From the NCBI GenBank assembly GCA_043228905.1, contig JBHGNT010000014.1, positions 8,122,001 to 8,186,000 on the forward strand: a stretch of 64,000 nucleotides of DNA, read 5' to 3'. Under the pieces are notes generated by a model. It was not told the origin of the DNA. It made no database searches and was given only the letters and a program-made list of their open reading frames with translations. Each line of letters starts with the position of its first letter. Within the stretch, counting starts at the first letter, position 1. The stretch comes from Azolla caroliniana (taxonomy: Eukaryota > Polypodiophyta). Positions 21,118 to 31,949 of the stretch are shown one piece after another. The translations under genes and the position numbers were made by a program.

Positions 21118-22680
21118 CTATGGAGATGCCACCTTTAGAACTAATTTAATTAGACCAACCTTCCAACCTTGAGGCATACGACCAGAATCCCAAGAATGTT
21201 GAACCATCAAAGTTAAGGGCCCCTTTAAAATGTGTGAATATCGCTTAAAAACTTCATTTGTCAAGTCATCCCAACCAGGGCTCTTACCACTAGGAAGATG
21301 CCTTAAAACTGTGTCCACCTCATCCTCAGTGAAATCCGCATCCAATTCATGACTAATGAGGTCATGCACAATACATCCAACCACATCATAAAACTCATGA
21401 CGTGCTCTACTCACCTCATTTGTCATTAACAATTGTGGGCCAATCAACTCCTTAAAGGAATGAACACATATGTCAATTATTTTAGTAGGATCCACTATCC
21501 ATTCATCACCTTGCTTCACATGTACCACATTAGATCGAGTATAAGTAGGATGTAATGCTTGGAAAAACAAATGGGATTGACATTGATTATCTATGAACCC
21601 ATCCCTCAATTGTCGCATCTTCGCATAATGATAACTTTGGCATTGCAACTGAGAAATAATAACATGCAATTGACTTTGGATATCCAAAAGCTCCTCATCT
21701 AAAGGTGCATGTATCAATAATGAATTACACCTAGAGAGAACTTGTGAGAATTTTAGAAGAAGACCTCTTCTTCGTTGAGCATTATTTACTCCATACATAC
21801 GATGAACGATCTTAATGTTTCGTAATGTGATATCCCATGCTTTAACTCCTTTAACATTCACTTCTTGTGAAAAGTTTACCAAAATTTGCTCCATGAGAGA
21901 ATCAAAGTGAGGTTGAAGCAAAAGAGAAGAGTTAAAGCGTAATGGAGGCTTTCCAAGTAAGGATTTATACATGTCAATTGCATGACCATAAATCTCCAAA
22001 CAAATAGGAAAGTGATCTGAAGTTCCTACATCTTGTAAAACTGCCATATGAAGTGATGTCGGTAAAAAAGAATCATTATGCATCACATACATTCTATCTA
22101 ACCGACTCCATGTTTGTCTATGTTGAGCAGATTGGAAAGTAAAACCTGGATCATTCCCATGCAACCATGTCCAAACATCCAACTTCAAAACCTCCATAGC
22201 CAATGAATCCCAACCAAGTTGCTCGGGATCATCCATGATTAAATGTTCAGACGTAGATTGAGATGCATCAACACACATGTTAAAATCACCATAAGTAATC
22301 CTGGACGGCCCACACATAGGGTTTGACGGAGTGAGCCCCATAATGCAATACGTTGGGTGGCTTGGTTAGGGGCATAAATCCCAACCACCCACCCAACCTC
22401 GCCAAAAAAAGTGATTTCTAGAACCAAAAACCGACCATAAGGATCATTATGCACCACCTGAGGAAAATACTTGTCCCGCACGATTAATACCACACCTAAA
22501 TAATGATTATTAAGATGTCATGCATAGAATGATGAATATCCATGCAAATGAATTGTGGATCCTGTTAACTCATGACACTCATGCTCAACTACACATAATA
22601 TATCCCATTCTTTACTTAATAAAGTTTGCCATAATATATACTTCTTATGAGGAGAACATGCCCCTCTCACATTCCATGTT
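21118..22680 (-). pseudogene. LINE ORF2 endonuclease and linker
   Basis: The EN domain starts near 22680 (CSPHKKY), goes on in the frame 22493-22239 (GWVVGIYAPNQ) and, after a shift near 22330, in 22341-21118 with TYGDFNMCVDA, SRLDRMYVMHN and DVGTSDHFPICLEI, the APE-type endonuclease motifs. The linker ends in DEVDTVLRHLPSGKSPGWDD and IKLVLKV, the start of RT. Confidence 0.85.
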
Positions 22681-22689
22681 ACCACTTTC

Positions 22690-23972
22690 ATTCAATCAAC
22701 AATGTTATAGGTGCACTTGCTCCTTTACAGAAACCGATGTGATGAAACTAGTCAAAGCATGTTCCAATGTTGCATATGGATTTTCATGCACCACATCATT
22801 AGAGTTGTCTATCGAACCCTTTTGTTTAGGTTCTCCCGCTTGACGAAAACCTCGAGAATTCGATGAATTTACAACCCGTCCCAATGAATCAAATTGAAGG
22901 TGAAGGGGTAATCCCTTATCCCTAAATTGTCTTTGCCAAGGAACTTTTCGAGGACCCTCCCTAGTTCCTGAATTACTTTTCCAAGTAGTCTCACGAGTAG
23001 TGGGCAAACTTTTACATTGCATATTCATTGATTTGCCCTTCAACTTGCCCTTAACTTGATGCCAATCCTTTTCAACAAAAACATCATTACTAGTTCTATC
23101 CAACGGTTTTTTCCCCTTATCTATAACCACCAAATTTTGTTTTTCCATATCCATAGATTGAGTTCCCTTATTCTTAGGGCCCAAACCTTGAAGTGAAACC
23201 TCTTTATAACCTGCTCTAGATGATGTTCCTTCATCCATAACAACCACCATATCTGACACACCAACATCTCTCCCAACTCCTTCCTTACCATTCCCTTCAT
23301 TAGGAACCTCTATAGTTAAAGGACAATGACGATGGCATTCCGCCATAAAGTGACCCCATTCACCACATCCAAAACAGTGACCTACAAATGTCTCCCACTT
23401 CAATTTAAAACAAAGTCTTTTCATTCCAGGTGTGTTCATATGCACCCATCTTGGCCTCTTACAACTTGTATCCCATAACATACAAAATCTGCACTTATTT
23501 GTAGCATTTGCATGTGGAGATACCAACACTTTACCCATTTGACTCATCAACTCTGGTAAATGTGGCCATAAAATAGCATGCTTACAATCCACTATTACCC
23601 AAACGGGGCATTCTTGTTTCAACAAAGCATGATAGTCCAGAAGAGGGGACCATTGCATTCAATGCACCAATCATTTATCAAAAAACACTGAAACTTTAGC
23701 CAACAATGCACTTCGATGTTCCGGTGAACGAAACACTACATCATAAAACCCTCGTGGTCCTGCATATATATTTTCAATACAATTTGGTGACACGATTGTG
23801 TTCAACCATTGTTTAATCCAATTAATGTATGGGAGTTTCCCAGTAAAAAACAATATAACTACACGATCATAGAATACATCAAAAGATTGCAACACTACCT
23901 TAGCATCAAAATCCACATCACGCACATCCTCATCATTGCATTCTTTCGCTGCATTTTCATTTTCTTCCACAA
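22690..23972 (-). pseudogene. LINE ORF1, C-terminal part
   Basis: 23972-23671 encodes DVRDVDFDAKVVLQSFDVF and IYAGPRGFYDVVF, a plant LINE ORF1 RNA-binding domain (DUF4283-like). After a frame change, 23658-22705 holds WKLKWETFVGHCFGCGEWG-type sequence with the CCHC knuckle CFGCGEWGHFMAEC, then a basic tail. ORF1 proteins bind LINE RNA. The N-terminus is on the other side of copia F. Confidence 0.78.
23968..23972. repeat. Target site duplication of copia F, left copy
   Basis: cacaa, identical to 29522-29526 on the other side. Confidence 0.85.
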
Positions 23973-24375
23973 TGTAAAGAATTAAGAGATGGATTCTTGT
24001 GAAGCGGAAGAGATGTGAGTTATGTGTGTGTGTAAGAGAGAGAGTGTGTGTGTGAGTGAGTGAGTGAGTGAGTGAGTGAAAACCAGAGAATGCGCAAGGT
24101 AAAAGTATATTGACAAAGGAGAAAGACTCAACCTTATACAAAGTGGGAGGAGGGTGCTTTATATAGTCACCCTCTCTCTTCATTAACTACAAGACTCATG
24201 GAGCATGGGGAATGTGAAAGCTCATAAGTTATGTGTCATAGAATATGATTCTATGACTCATACTAAATGCTAGAATACAAAGTGGTGACTTAATGGTGAC
24301 TCTTGACCGTTGGAGTGTCTATTCACTCTCAAGGTGAGTTCACACACTAGACCAAGTTGAGCTTGATTCTCAACA
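23973..24375 (-). repeat. 3' LTR of copia F (403 bp)
   Basis: Minus strand TGTTGAGAATCAAGC ... CTTTACA. A TATA box (CTATATAAAG on the minus strand) lies at 24157-24166, and a palindromic stretch gtcatagaatatgattctat is near 24235. The polypurine tract is just inside (24376-24390, GAGCTTGAGGGGGTG). Confidence 0.92.
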
Positions 24376-24602
24376 CACCCCCTCAAGCTCAAGTCGGGTC
24401 GGTTTCAGACAGTATCCAAAAATACACTTCAACTTGCGTTCCGAAGTCCGCGTTGACTCGCATTTCTGCGGAGTTACAGGATCCGTGCTCCAGCTTGCGT
24501 TGTGCGTAGTTACGAAGTCTGTGCTTTGGCTTGCGTCTTTCTTCGCAGCTTTACGCGGTAGATCGGCTCTTCGCGACTTCGTTGCGTGGTTGCGGAATGG
24601 CG

Positions 24603-26504
24603 TTATTGCGTAGTTTCTTCAATACTCCCCCTCAAGCTTGGCAAGTTAGGGATCGTCAACCCGAGATCGGTCATGAATTGCCATAGCTTGTCGGCTCCTA
24701 AGGCTTTAGTGAAGATGTCGTCCGTTTGAAGATTGGTGCTAATGTGTTGTAGGTCGACATCGCCAGCCAGAATGCGCTCTCGAATGAAGTGATAGTGCAC
24801 TTCGATGTGCTTTGTCCGCACGTGGAACATCGGGTTCCAAGCCAGATAGATACTGCTCATGTTGTCGCAGTAAAGGGAAGTCGGATCCTTGATGGGTACG
24901 TCCAGATCCTTCAAAATCCTCTTGAGCCATACGGTTTCACACGTAGCTACGGTTGCGCCCCTGTATTCCGCCTCCATACTCGAAAGAGCGATGGTAGGCT
25001 GCTTCTTGCTACTCCAGGATATTACTCCGCTGCCGAGGGAGAAAACAAATCCAGAGGTTGATCTTCTATCAACTTTGTAGCCAGCCCAATCGGCTTCTGT
25101 GTACCCCTCGAGTCGTATTGGCATCGCGGTCTTGTACAGGATACTGCAATCCATTGTGCCGCTCACGTAGCGTAGAACTCGCTTAGCGCAATCCAAGTGA
25201 GTATCACGCGGTGTTTGCATGAATTGGCAAAGGAGACCGACCGGATAATTAAGATCGGGTCGTGTGATCGTGAGGTAGATGAGACTCCCAATGAGTTGCC
25301 GATACTGAGTCGGCTCACACGCTTTGGTGCCGGAGTTCGCATCTAGTTTGAGATTACGATCGAGCGGGGCTGCCACGGATTTGCACTCAGCCATCCCGAA
25401 CTTGTATAACAAGTTGAGGATGTAGTGCCGTTGAGAGATCATGATTCTGGCCGGAGTCCGAATTACCTCGATGCCGAGGAAGTAGTGGAGCTCCTTCATG
25501 TCCGTCATCTCGAACTTCTCGGAAAGGAGGGATTTGACTTTATTGATTTCGACGAGATGCTCACCTCCAATGACTAGGTCATCCACATATAAAATGATGA
25601 CGATCGGACTTGCGGAATCGCTTCGTATGTAGAGGGAGTTGTCCAATTTTGACATACGGAAACCGATTTAATGAAGATATTGCGTTATCTTCGAATGCCA
25701 AGCACGCGGTGCTTGCTTGAGGCCGTAGAGTGGCTTCTTGAGTCGGCTTACAACTTTCGGATGGATGCTCGAGTTGAAGCCGGGTGGTTGGATCATGTAC
25801 ACCTCCTCTTCTAATTCGCCTTGTAGAAAGGCGTTCTTGACATCCATTTGATGGAGGTGCCACCCTTTCGCCGCGGCAATCGCAATTACGGTCCGCACCG
25901 TCGTCATCTTTGCCACCGGGGCAAAGGTCTCTTCATAGTCGACGCCATGTGTCTGAGCATATCCTTTCGCTATGAGTCGAGCTTTGTAGCGGTTTACAGA
26001 GCCATCAGCGTTATACTTCACTTTGTAGATCCATCTACATCCAATCGCCTTTTTGTGTGGTGACATGGGAAGGAGATCCCACGTCTCGTTCTTCCGTAGT
26101 GCCTGCATCTCCTTGTTCATTGCTTCGATCCATCGCGGGTCCTTCGCGGCTTCCGAAAAGGTTTCCGGCTCCCGTACTGTCACTACCTTCATCATAAAGG
26201 CGTAATGGTACGCCATATAATCCTTGTAGCCGAATCGGCTTACGGGGTTCTTGTCACGAGTGGATCGGCGGAGCTTTTCATTTGCAGAGATGAGGGCTTT
26301 CTTAGCTCCGATTGGTACCTCGAAACCGCCGAACTCACTGTCGAGTGAGTGAGTCGACTCATCGTCGTTGAAGTGATCGTCTTTGTATTCCGACATTTTT
26401 GCCTTGCCTTTGTCCATCTTCGAGCTAGGCCGTGATGTGCTTTGATCGTTCAAAGGCTCTTGTGGTCCGCTCAATCGGGTCGTGATCGGACTTTCTTCGA
26501 TCAT
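24603..26504 (-). pseudogene. RT and RNase H of copia F
   Basis: Frames 26504-25668 and 25655-24603 are the same phase, separated only by a TAA at 25668-25670 where copia J has CAA (Gln). RT begins [20 protein letters not shown], goes on with [52 protein letters not shown] and the catalytic IILYVDDLVIGG. RNase H has TEADWAGYKVDRRSTSGF, SSMEAEYRGA and HVRTKHIEVHYHFIRE. Full family length otherwise. Confidence 0.9.
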
Positions 26505-27539
26505 GCGCGTAGGGCGATCTTCATCCTCGATCTCTTGTTCGGCAGATTCCGGGTCAAGTGGACTCGGAGTTGGAGTTGTCTCTAGTGCGTACCAGGATGC
26601 GGACTCGTCAAAAACGACGTCTCAACTTACTCAAGATTTTCGAGTTGAGGGGTTGTAGCACTTGTACCCCTTTTGCTCCAATGAGTATCCTACAAGGATA
26701 CATTTCTCCGAGTTTGGGTCAAGCTTTTGACGCTTCTCGTCGGGGATGTGCACGTACGCTATCGCGCCGAATATCCGGATGTGCGATAAATCCGGCTTCC
26801 TTCAGAAGTATTTTTCGTGCGGAGTGACCTCGTGCACGCCGGATGTTGTGCACCGGTTCATTAGGTAGACGGTCGTATTTGCAGCTTCGGCCCAATATGA
26901 CTTGGGCATATGCTTCTCATTCATCATGGCCCGCGCTACTTCGAGGATGTGCCGATTTTTGCGCTCGGCTACTTCGTTTTGTTGCGGAGTGTGTCGTCAA
27001 GTGAATTCTCACCGAATTCCTTCCTTTCGGAGGTACGCCGTGAAATCGTCCGAGAAGTACTCCTTGCCGCCATCCGATCGAAGGCATCGTACATGTCGGC
27101 CTATGGCTTTCTCGACTTCATTCTTAAAATTTTGGAAGTGTCTAAACACTTCGCTCTTTTGCCGCATCGGGTAGATCCAAGTGTGCCTAAAGAAGTCGTC
27201 GATGAAGAGCACGTAATATCGGCATCCGCCGAATGTAGCCCTCTGCGCCAGTCCCCATACGTCGGAATGGACTACGTCGAGTAGACCTTTGCTCACGTTC
27301 CGCTCTTTCGGGAATGGGTGTCGGTGTTGCTTGCCGAATTGGCACGCTTCGCATACACCTTCAATGTCCTTCTCTTTGAATGTCGAGAGTCCGATGACGA
27401 CTCCTTTTGATTTCATTGCTTTGAGTTTGTTGAGATTGATGTGGCCGATTCGTTTGTGCCATAGCTCTATGTCGGAGTTGGCTTTCGTGTTTTTCGCGAA
27501 CATGGCGGATTTCATCTCGCGTGAATCGAGAATAAACAT
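26505..27539 (-). pseudogene. Integrase of copia F
   Basis: 27539-27009 starts in the GAG-pre-integrase zinc domain (LWHKRIGHINLNKLKAM; CEACQFGKQHRHPF) and the catalytic core (VVHSDVWGL, FIDDFFRHTWIY, LRSDGGKEYFS). Stops follow at 27009 and again three codons later, before the E of the triad (PQQNEVAER). Toward 26505 the C-terminal part reads [14 protein letters not shown] after a TGA at 26622-26624 where an Arg codon CGA is expected. Confidence 0.85.
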
Positions 27540-27614
27540 CCGGCCCTCTCTTCGTCCGCGTGCGATGAGTTGACCCTCTTTTTCGATGAAGCAACCGCCT
27601 TGATTAAATCGAAC

Positions 27615-28109
27615 TTACATCCCTTGCTCTACAATTTGGCCGACGGAGACCAAATTCTTTGTAATGGTCAGTACATGCAAGACCTTTTTAATGTAATTTT
27701 GCTTACCTTCTTTTCCGAACGGAACATTGCCAATGTGCCGAATCGAGTGTGTAGTGTCATCTCCAGTTTCGACATAGCCGGGTCGATCCGTCTCTCGAAG
27801 TTCTCGGAACCATTCTTGATGCGATGTCATATGGTTCAAGGCACCGGAATCGACGAACCATACATCTTCCGGACCAGAGGCACTAGTTGAGGTAGCGGCC
27901 GACGTAGAGTTTGCTCTATGTTTCATCATGAACATTCCGCCACGGTCGGAGTTGTGCGCATACATTCCGCCACGATCTTCGTAGTCGGAGTTGTGCCCGT
28001 ACATTTTGCCACGGTCGGAGTTGTGTGCATACATTCCGCCACGATCTTCGTAGTCGAAGTTGTGTGCGTAATTCGTGAGTTGTCGGCTTGTGGAAGCCGA
28101 TTCACGCAT
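27615..28109 (-). pseudogene. Gag end, protease and pre-integrase part of copia F
   Basis: The zinc knuckle lies just upstream (CEYCGKLDHHEEEC, near 28120-28165). It is followed by a repetitive stretch with four copies of a unit like YAHNSDYEDRGGM, then protease starts VWFVDSGALNHMTS with the catalytic D-S-G. ITKNLVSVGQIVEQGM ends at a TAA (27615-27617) where CAA is expected before VRFNQGGCFIEKEG. Confidence 0.82.
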
Positions 28110-28959
28110 CTTCTTTCGGCACTCTTCTTCGTGGTGGTCAAGCTTTCCGCAATATTCGCATTCGGTTGCGTTTTGACGGCTCGGGCCGGAGTGGAAGCTC
28201 CCCCTTCTTGCGAAGGTTCCTCATTGGCCTCCGTTTTGCGGCCGAAATTGGGAGTTGTTGTCATAGGTCGGACCTCGTCCGCCTTGTCCTTGGCCGAATC
28301 AGCCTCTCGCTCGTCCGCTTCCTCTTCCTCCATTAGTGTGCGTGTAGAGCATGTGGCCTTCCAACTCATTGCTCCTTCCACGCACGTGGTTTTCTTCGAC
28401 CAATAGCATTGATTGGAGCTCGGAAAAGGAGGGAGATTTTTCCCGTGCTAGAACGGCAGTTCACATCGCGTCGAACCATGGTGCGAGGCCATCGAGGCAT
28501 ATTTGCACCATCTCATCATCATCTATACTTACGCTTATTGAGCCAAGCGAGTCGCAAAGCTCCTTGATCTTCAAGGTGTATGTCGTGATGGACATGTCCC
28601 TTTGTTGAATGTTGTTCAACTCTTAGCGGAGTTGAAGCTTCCTCGTGGTCGTGTTGGCAGCGAAAATCTTTCGTAGATTTTCCCACGCTTCCTTCGGCGT
28701 CTTGGCTTCTCGAATGTAACCGAGCATGTGGTCGTGAACACATGTCGCCAAACAATACATCACGCGGCTTGCGGCTTGCGGCTTGCTCCCATGTTGCGTA
28801 TCTGGGAGCCGCTTCGGCGGGTCGGTCTTCATGCGCTCCTTTGATGTAGCTCTAATAGCCTTGTCCGACAAGGTATTGGTGCATCTTGTACTCCCAAGAT
28901 GCGAAATTGTTTCGATCCAACTTCTCGGTAGGGAGAGTGCTCCCCATTTGAGTATTCAT
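28110..28959 (-). pseudogene. Gag of copia F
   Basis: ATG at 28959-28957 opens MNTQMGSTLPTEKLDRNNF with SWEYKMHQYLVGQGY, then a TAG in place of the expected Trp. A threefold 7-base repeat (gcttgcg, near 28767-28787) shifts the frame. In the new frame VMYCLATCVHDHMLGYIREA and TPKEAWENLRKIFAANTTT follow, with a TAA at 28623-28625 in place of CAA. Another stop (TGA near 28469) follows in the FDAM part. Confidence 0.83.
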
Positions 28960-29106
28960 TATGTCGATTCTTCTTCTTCTTCTTCTCTCTTCGAATGCGA
29001 GCTATGTAGCGAAGCTACGATAGCTATGAGCCGGTTCTTGGTCGTCGGCGTAGAGCACAACACACGATCACGATGAGGCGAATGGGCTAGATCGAGCTAC
29101 CAAATC

Positions 29107-29118
29107 GCTTTGATACCA
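29107..29118 (-). promoter_or_regulatory. Primer-binding site of copia F
   Basis: Plus strand gctttgatacca, so the minus strand reads TGGTATCAAAGC, complementary to initiator-Met tRNA, touching the LTR. Confidence 0.88.
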
Positions 29119-29521
29119 TGTAAAGAATTAAGAGATGGATTCTTGTGAAGCGGAAGAGATGTGAGTTATGTGTGTGTGTAAGAGAGAGAGAGTGTGTGTG
29201 AGTGAGTGAGTGAGTGAGTGAGTGAAAACCAGAGAATGCGCAAGGTAAAAGTATATTGACAAAGGAGAAAGACTCAACCTTATACAAAGTGGGAGGAGGG
29301 TGCTTTATATAGTCACCCTCTCTCTTCATTAACTACAAGACTCATGGAGCATGGGGAATGTGAAAGCTCATAAGTTATGTGTCATAGAATATGATTCTAT
29401 GACTCATACTAAATGCTAGAATACAAAGTGGTGACTTAATGGTGACTCTTGACCGTTGGAGTGTCTATTCACTCTCAAGGTGAGTTCACACACTAGACCA
29501 AGTTGAGCTTGATTCTCAACA
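29119..29521 (-). repeat. 5' LTR of copia F (403 bp)
   Basis: Same length as the 3' LTR and equal to it apart from the GA/GT tract near 29180-29200. The TATA box on the minus strand is at 29303-29312. Confidence 0.92.
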
Positions 29522-29526
29522 CACAA
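29522..29526. repeat. Target site duplication of copia F, right copy
   Basis: cacaa, matching 23968-23972. Confidence 0.85.
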
Positions 29527-29781
29527 TATCAGACAATAAGGTATTGGCAATTCCCCATAAAGTATCCCAATTACAATTATCCTTGTCAACCTCATCTACA
29601 TGTATTACTTCGGCATATGTCGCTTTTTTCTCATTAATTTCCTCAATGCCCTTAAACCTCTTAGAGCTTCCAATATCTTTCCTTTCATGATTACATTCAA
29701 CCATCACATTACTGTTTTTTGGATCAATTGTTTCAATATCGATGTCCCCCACAATTTGAGAGGAATTCATGTTTATATCCA
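29527..29781 (-). pseudogene. LINE ORF1, N-terminal part
   Basis: ATG at 29781 starts MDINMNSSQIVGDIDIET; the frame runs through KATYAEVIHVDEVDKDNCNW to ILLSDIV-like sequence at the copia F border. It goes on across the copia at 23967 with the ENENAAKECNDEDV part. I take this ATG because it is the first one after a leader without open frame. Confidence 0.68.
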
Positions 29782-30119
29782 TTATTCTTGATGTGATAGT
29801 GATCCGGGATAAAAACAATTTTCCATGAACAAGAAAGACAACCGGAACTCACCCGATTGAAGAGGTCGAAGATGATAAATACAATCAAAGACCCGCAATG
29901 TGTGTTGAGTATGTGGATGCCAACAACACAAGATTCCTTATTTTAATCGTTGCTTCTCACACAAACCACCAAATTTAACTTGCTATATCTCGTTACGAAG
30001 CTCTAATCGAGGGCTTTCCAACTCATGTCTTTATGCTCGATTCCGTTACCAATAGAGAGCGCAACAATAAAAACAATTTCGCTTTTTCTTCCCCTCTCCA
30101 CTCTTGCTTTTTTTCTCTA

Positions 30120-30122
<3 letters not shown>
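29782..30122 (-). other. LINE 5' leader
   Basis: No frame is seen. On the minus strand the probable start is GTAGAGAAAAAAAGCAAGAG next to the (CT)n tract. Confidence 0.45.
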
Positions 30123-30123
<1 letters not shown>

Positions 30124-30185
<62 letters not shown>

Positions 30186-30189
30186 TCTC
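30124..30189. repeat. (CT)n microsatellite
   Basis: About 28 CT units ending in tttctctttctct; partner of the tract at 18705-18761 on the other side of the LINE. Confidence 0.95.
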
Positions 30190-30195
30190 TTCTTG

Positions 30196-30262
30196 TAATT
30201 AGCTTACCCTATGGTAAGTTGTTAACATTACAAGCATTGTGTCTTGGGTTCGAAACCCAATT
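30196..30262 (+). repeat. tRNA-like (SINE-like) module
   Basis: The A-box-like ttaccctatggtaagttg and the B-box gggttcgaaaccc at pol III spacing resemble a tRNA-derived SINE head. The rest of the SINE cannot be delimited. Confidence 0.5.
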
Positions 30263-30289
30263 TTCTCACTTCTCTCTATTATATACTTC

Positions 30290-30720
30290 ATGGAGGAAAG
30301 AATTTCTACTTGCTCCAATAAAGAAATTTGTCACATTAGTACTCCCTTTAACTTTGGTAGATTTTTTTATTATTTATGCCTACCATCAAATACAAAAGCA
30401 TTGCGCATATCCCAATTATGATGCAATATCCCCAATAGGAAAATGATCTCCATATCTAATTTTGGGTCGATCTAAGTGAATTATGTAAAGACCCACTAAA
30501 CATCGTGACAAAACTTATCGAATTTGAGAAATGTAACTGCAAATATGAAGAGCAATTGAGCATTGTATAAAACGATGAGTCTATCTTCCACATCTTGAAC
30601 AGAACAAAAGTAATTGCCTGTTGCTCGTCCATGTCACTTTAGTGCTAATCCCAAAGGCAATCAAAACCCTCCAAATGAAGATATTTCTTTAGTAACTACC
30701 TTGCTTGAAATATTGGATGC
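30290..30720 (-). pseudogene. LINE fragment L3
   Basis: Aligns along its length with 18895-19350 of the main LINE (shared parts such as cacttgctccaataaagaaa and atttgagaaatgtaact), with deletions. It is a piece of the zinc-binding/3' region on the same strand. Confidence 0.78.
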
Positions 30721-31096
30721 ATAATACTTTGACTATTAACAACAATTTAGTGAATATATCGTGAATATATCGACTTTCTTGAAATATTGACTACTAAACA
30801 ACAATTTAGTAACAAGTTTAGAAGAATGTTGGTAATGTATGATAAATTGGCACAAGAAAAGATATGTTCCACGTAAAGGTCATCAACGTGTGTAGCTACC
30901 ACTTTCTTATAAATTGTATAGATACAAATGAAACGATAAAGTGAATTTTTTTCCTCTAAATCCGTTATTATTAGGAAGAAAGTGGGTGACATGAGGATAG
31001 TCCATGCCTTACTTGAATAAACTCGCTTATCATAATACAGACATATATACGTACATACACACATGATGCACACAAACATTATGTCCTACCACTACC
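30721..31096. other. Upstream region of the TPD1-like gene; no gene seen
   Basis: AT-rich sequence without a convincing frame. A small direct repeat (gaatatatcg) lies at 30753-30775. No TATA box is placed with confidence. Confidence 0.35.
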
Positions 31097-31949
31097 ATGG
31101 CTCTGCAGAATATAAGACTGATAATGATGATGATGATGACGACGACGAGGAGCATAGCTCTGGTGGATGATCATCACACAACCACAGGTAGTGTGCGTGT
31201 GTGTATCTCCATATCCCATTCAAGTTTCTGTTATGTTCTCGTCTGTTTTTTTTCTTTGGAAGACGTTTGGGTTATTCACTTGATGAATATGGTGCGGTTA
31301 GGGTTTTTGTAGAACTTATGTGTTTTCTTTTCAATCCTAACACAATCAAAATCACGATCACATACAAATGCACATACATATGCATAATGTGTACGTGTGT
31401 GTGTGTGTGTGTGTATGCATATACTACTGTTTTTTAACTCAAACCCACGGCAGCCAAAATTGAAGGAATCACTTCTAACAGAACTGTAGACAAACATAGT
31501 CAAACATGTCAAATGTTTAAAAGATATTCACTTACAATTGGCAATAACCATCTGTTGAAGGGCCAAAAATGGTCATTATGGCTAACCCTGCAGTTTTGGT
31601 AACAAAGTTCCCAATGTGTTTGGTGTCTGTGCTCCTAGGCAATTGCACGAAGGAGAACATTAAAATAATGCAGACACAGGTATCAAGGGGGAAACATCCA
31701 CGATGGAAAATGGTTGTTCTTAGTACGTGTGACACATGTGAGGCATCCATTGTGGAGGTGGCATGCCCAGGGTGGGTGGAACCAAAGGCAATCGAGGGAT
31801 ACATGTACCCTGTGGAGTTGGTGGACAAGGACCTTTGTATTTTAGGTGCACCCATATCCTCGACACAACCCTTCTCGTACGTCTATAAACAACACCTAGG
31901 CAAGATCAATCTCACTGTCTCCTTAGTGAAGTATTCATGTCCTAACTAA
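31097..31949 (+). CDS. TPD1-like small cysteine-rich secreted protein (two exons)
   Basis: Proposed exons are 31097-31187 and 31639-31949; donor cacag/gtagtg and acceptor ctcctag/gc, with phase-1 codon GGC restored across the 451-bp intron, giving about 132 aa. Exon 2 holds the family pattern: NCTKENIKIMQTQ, PRWKMVVLSTCDTC, VEVACPGWVEP, LVDKDLCILGAPI, QPFSYVY and LVKYSC, with six cysteines spaced as in TPD1 (TAPETUM DETERMINANT 1) proteins. In Arabidopsis TPD1 is an apoplastic ligand of the receptor kinase EMS1 that sets tapetum fate; land plants have several paralogues of other roles. Odd: the exon-1 peptide (five Met in a row, then TTTRS) is only a weak signal peptide, so the true first exon may lie elsewhere. 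The family assignment is firm, the 5' end is not. Confidence 0.7.

Larger units (their letters stand above)
23973..29521 (-). mobile_element. Ty1/copia retrotransposon F, complete with both LTRs
   Basis: 5549 bp with 403-bp LTRs that differ visibly only in a GA/GT microsatellite, a primer-binding site for initiator-Met tRNA, a polypurine tract, and a 5-bp target duplication (CACAA). Minus-strand order gag, protease, integrase, RT, RNase H is the copia order. It sits in the ORF1 of the LINE, with the LINE frame going on at 29527. Despite its nearly identical LTRs the coding region holds at least seven in-frame stops and one frameshift. Confidence 0.93.
18762..30122 (-). mobile_element. L1-type LINE, split by copia F
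   Basis: On the minus strand: 5' leader (about 30122-29782), ORF1 (29781-29522 continuing at 23972-22690), ORF2 with endonuclease, RT and zinc-binding domain (22680-18770). Without copia F the element is about 5.8 kb, the usual size of plant L1-type LINEs. Both ends lie at (CT)n tracts. Frames are broken in many places. Confidence 0.82.

Noticed and set aside
29087-29329. 80-codon frame, repeated at 23671-24183
   Set aside because: Both start in the LTR of copia F and read the (GTGA)n repeat as LTHSLTH; not a gene.
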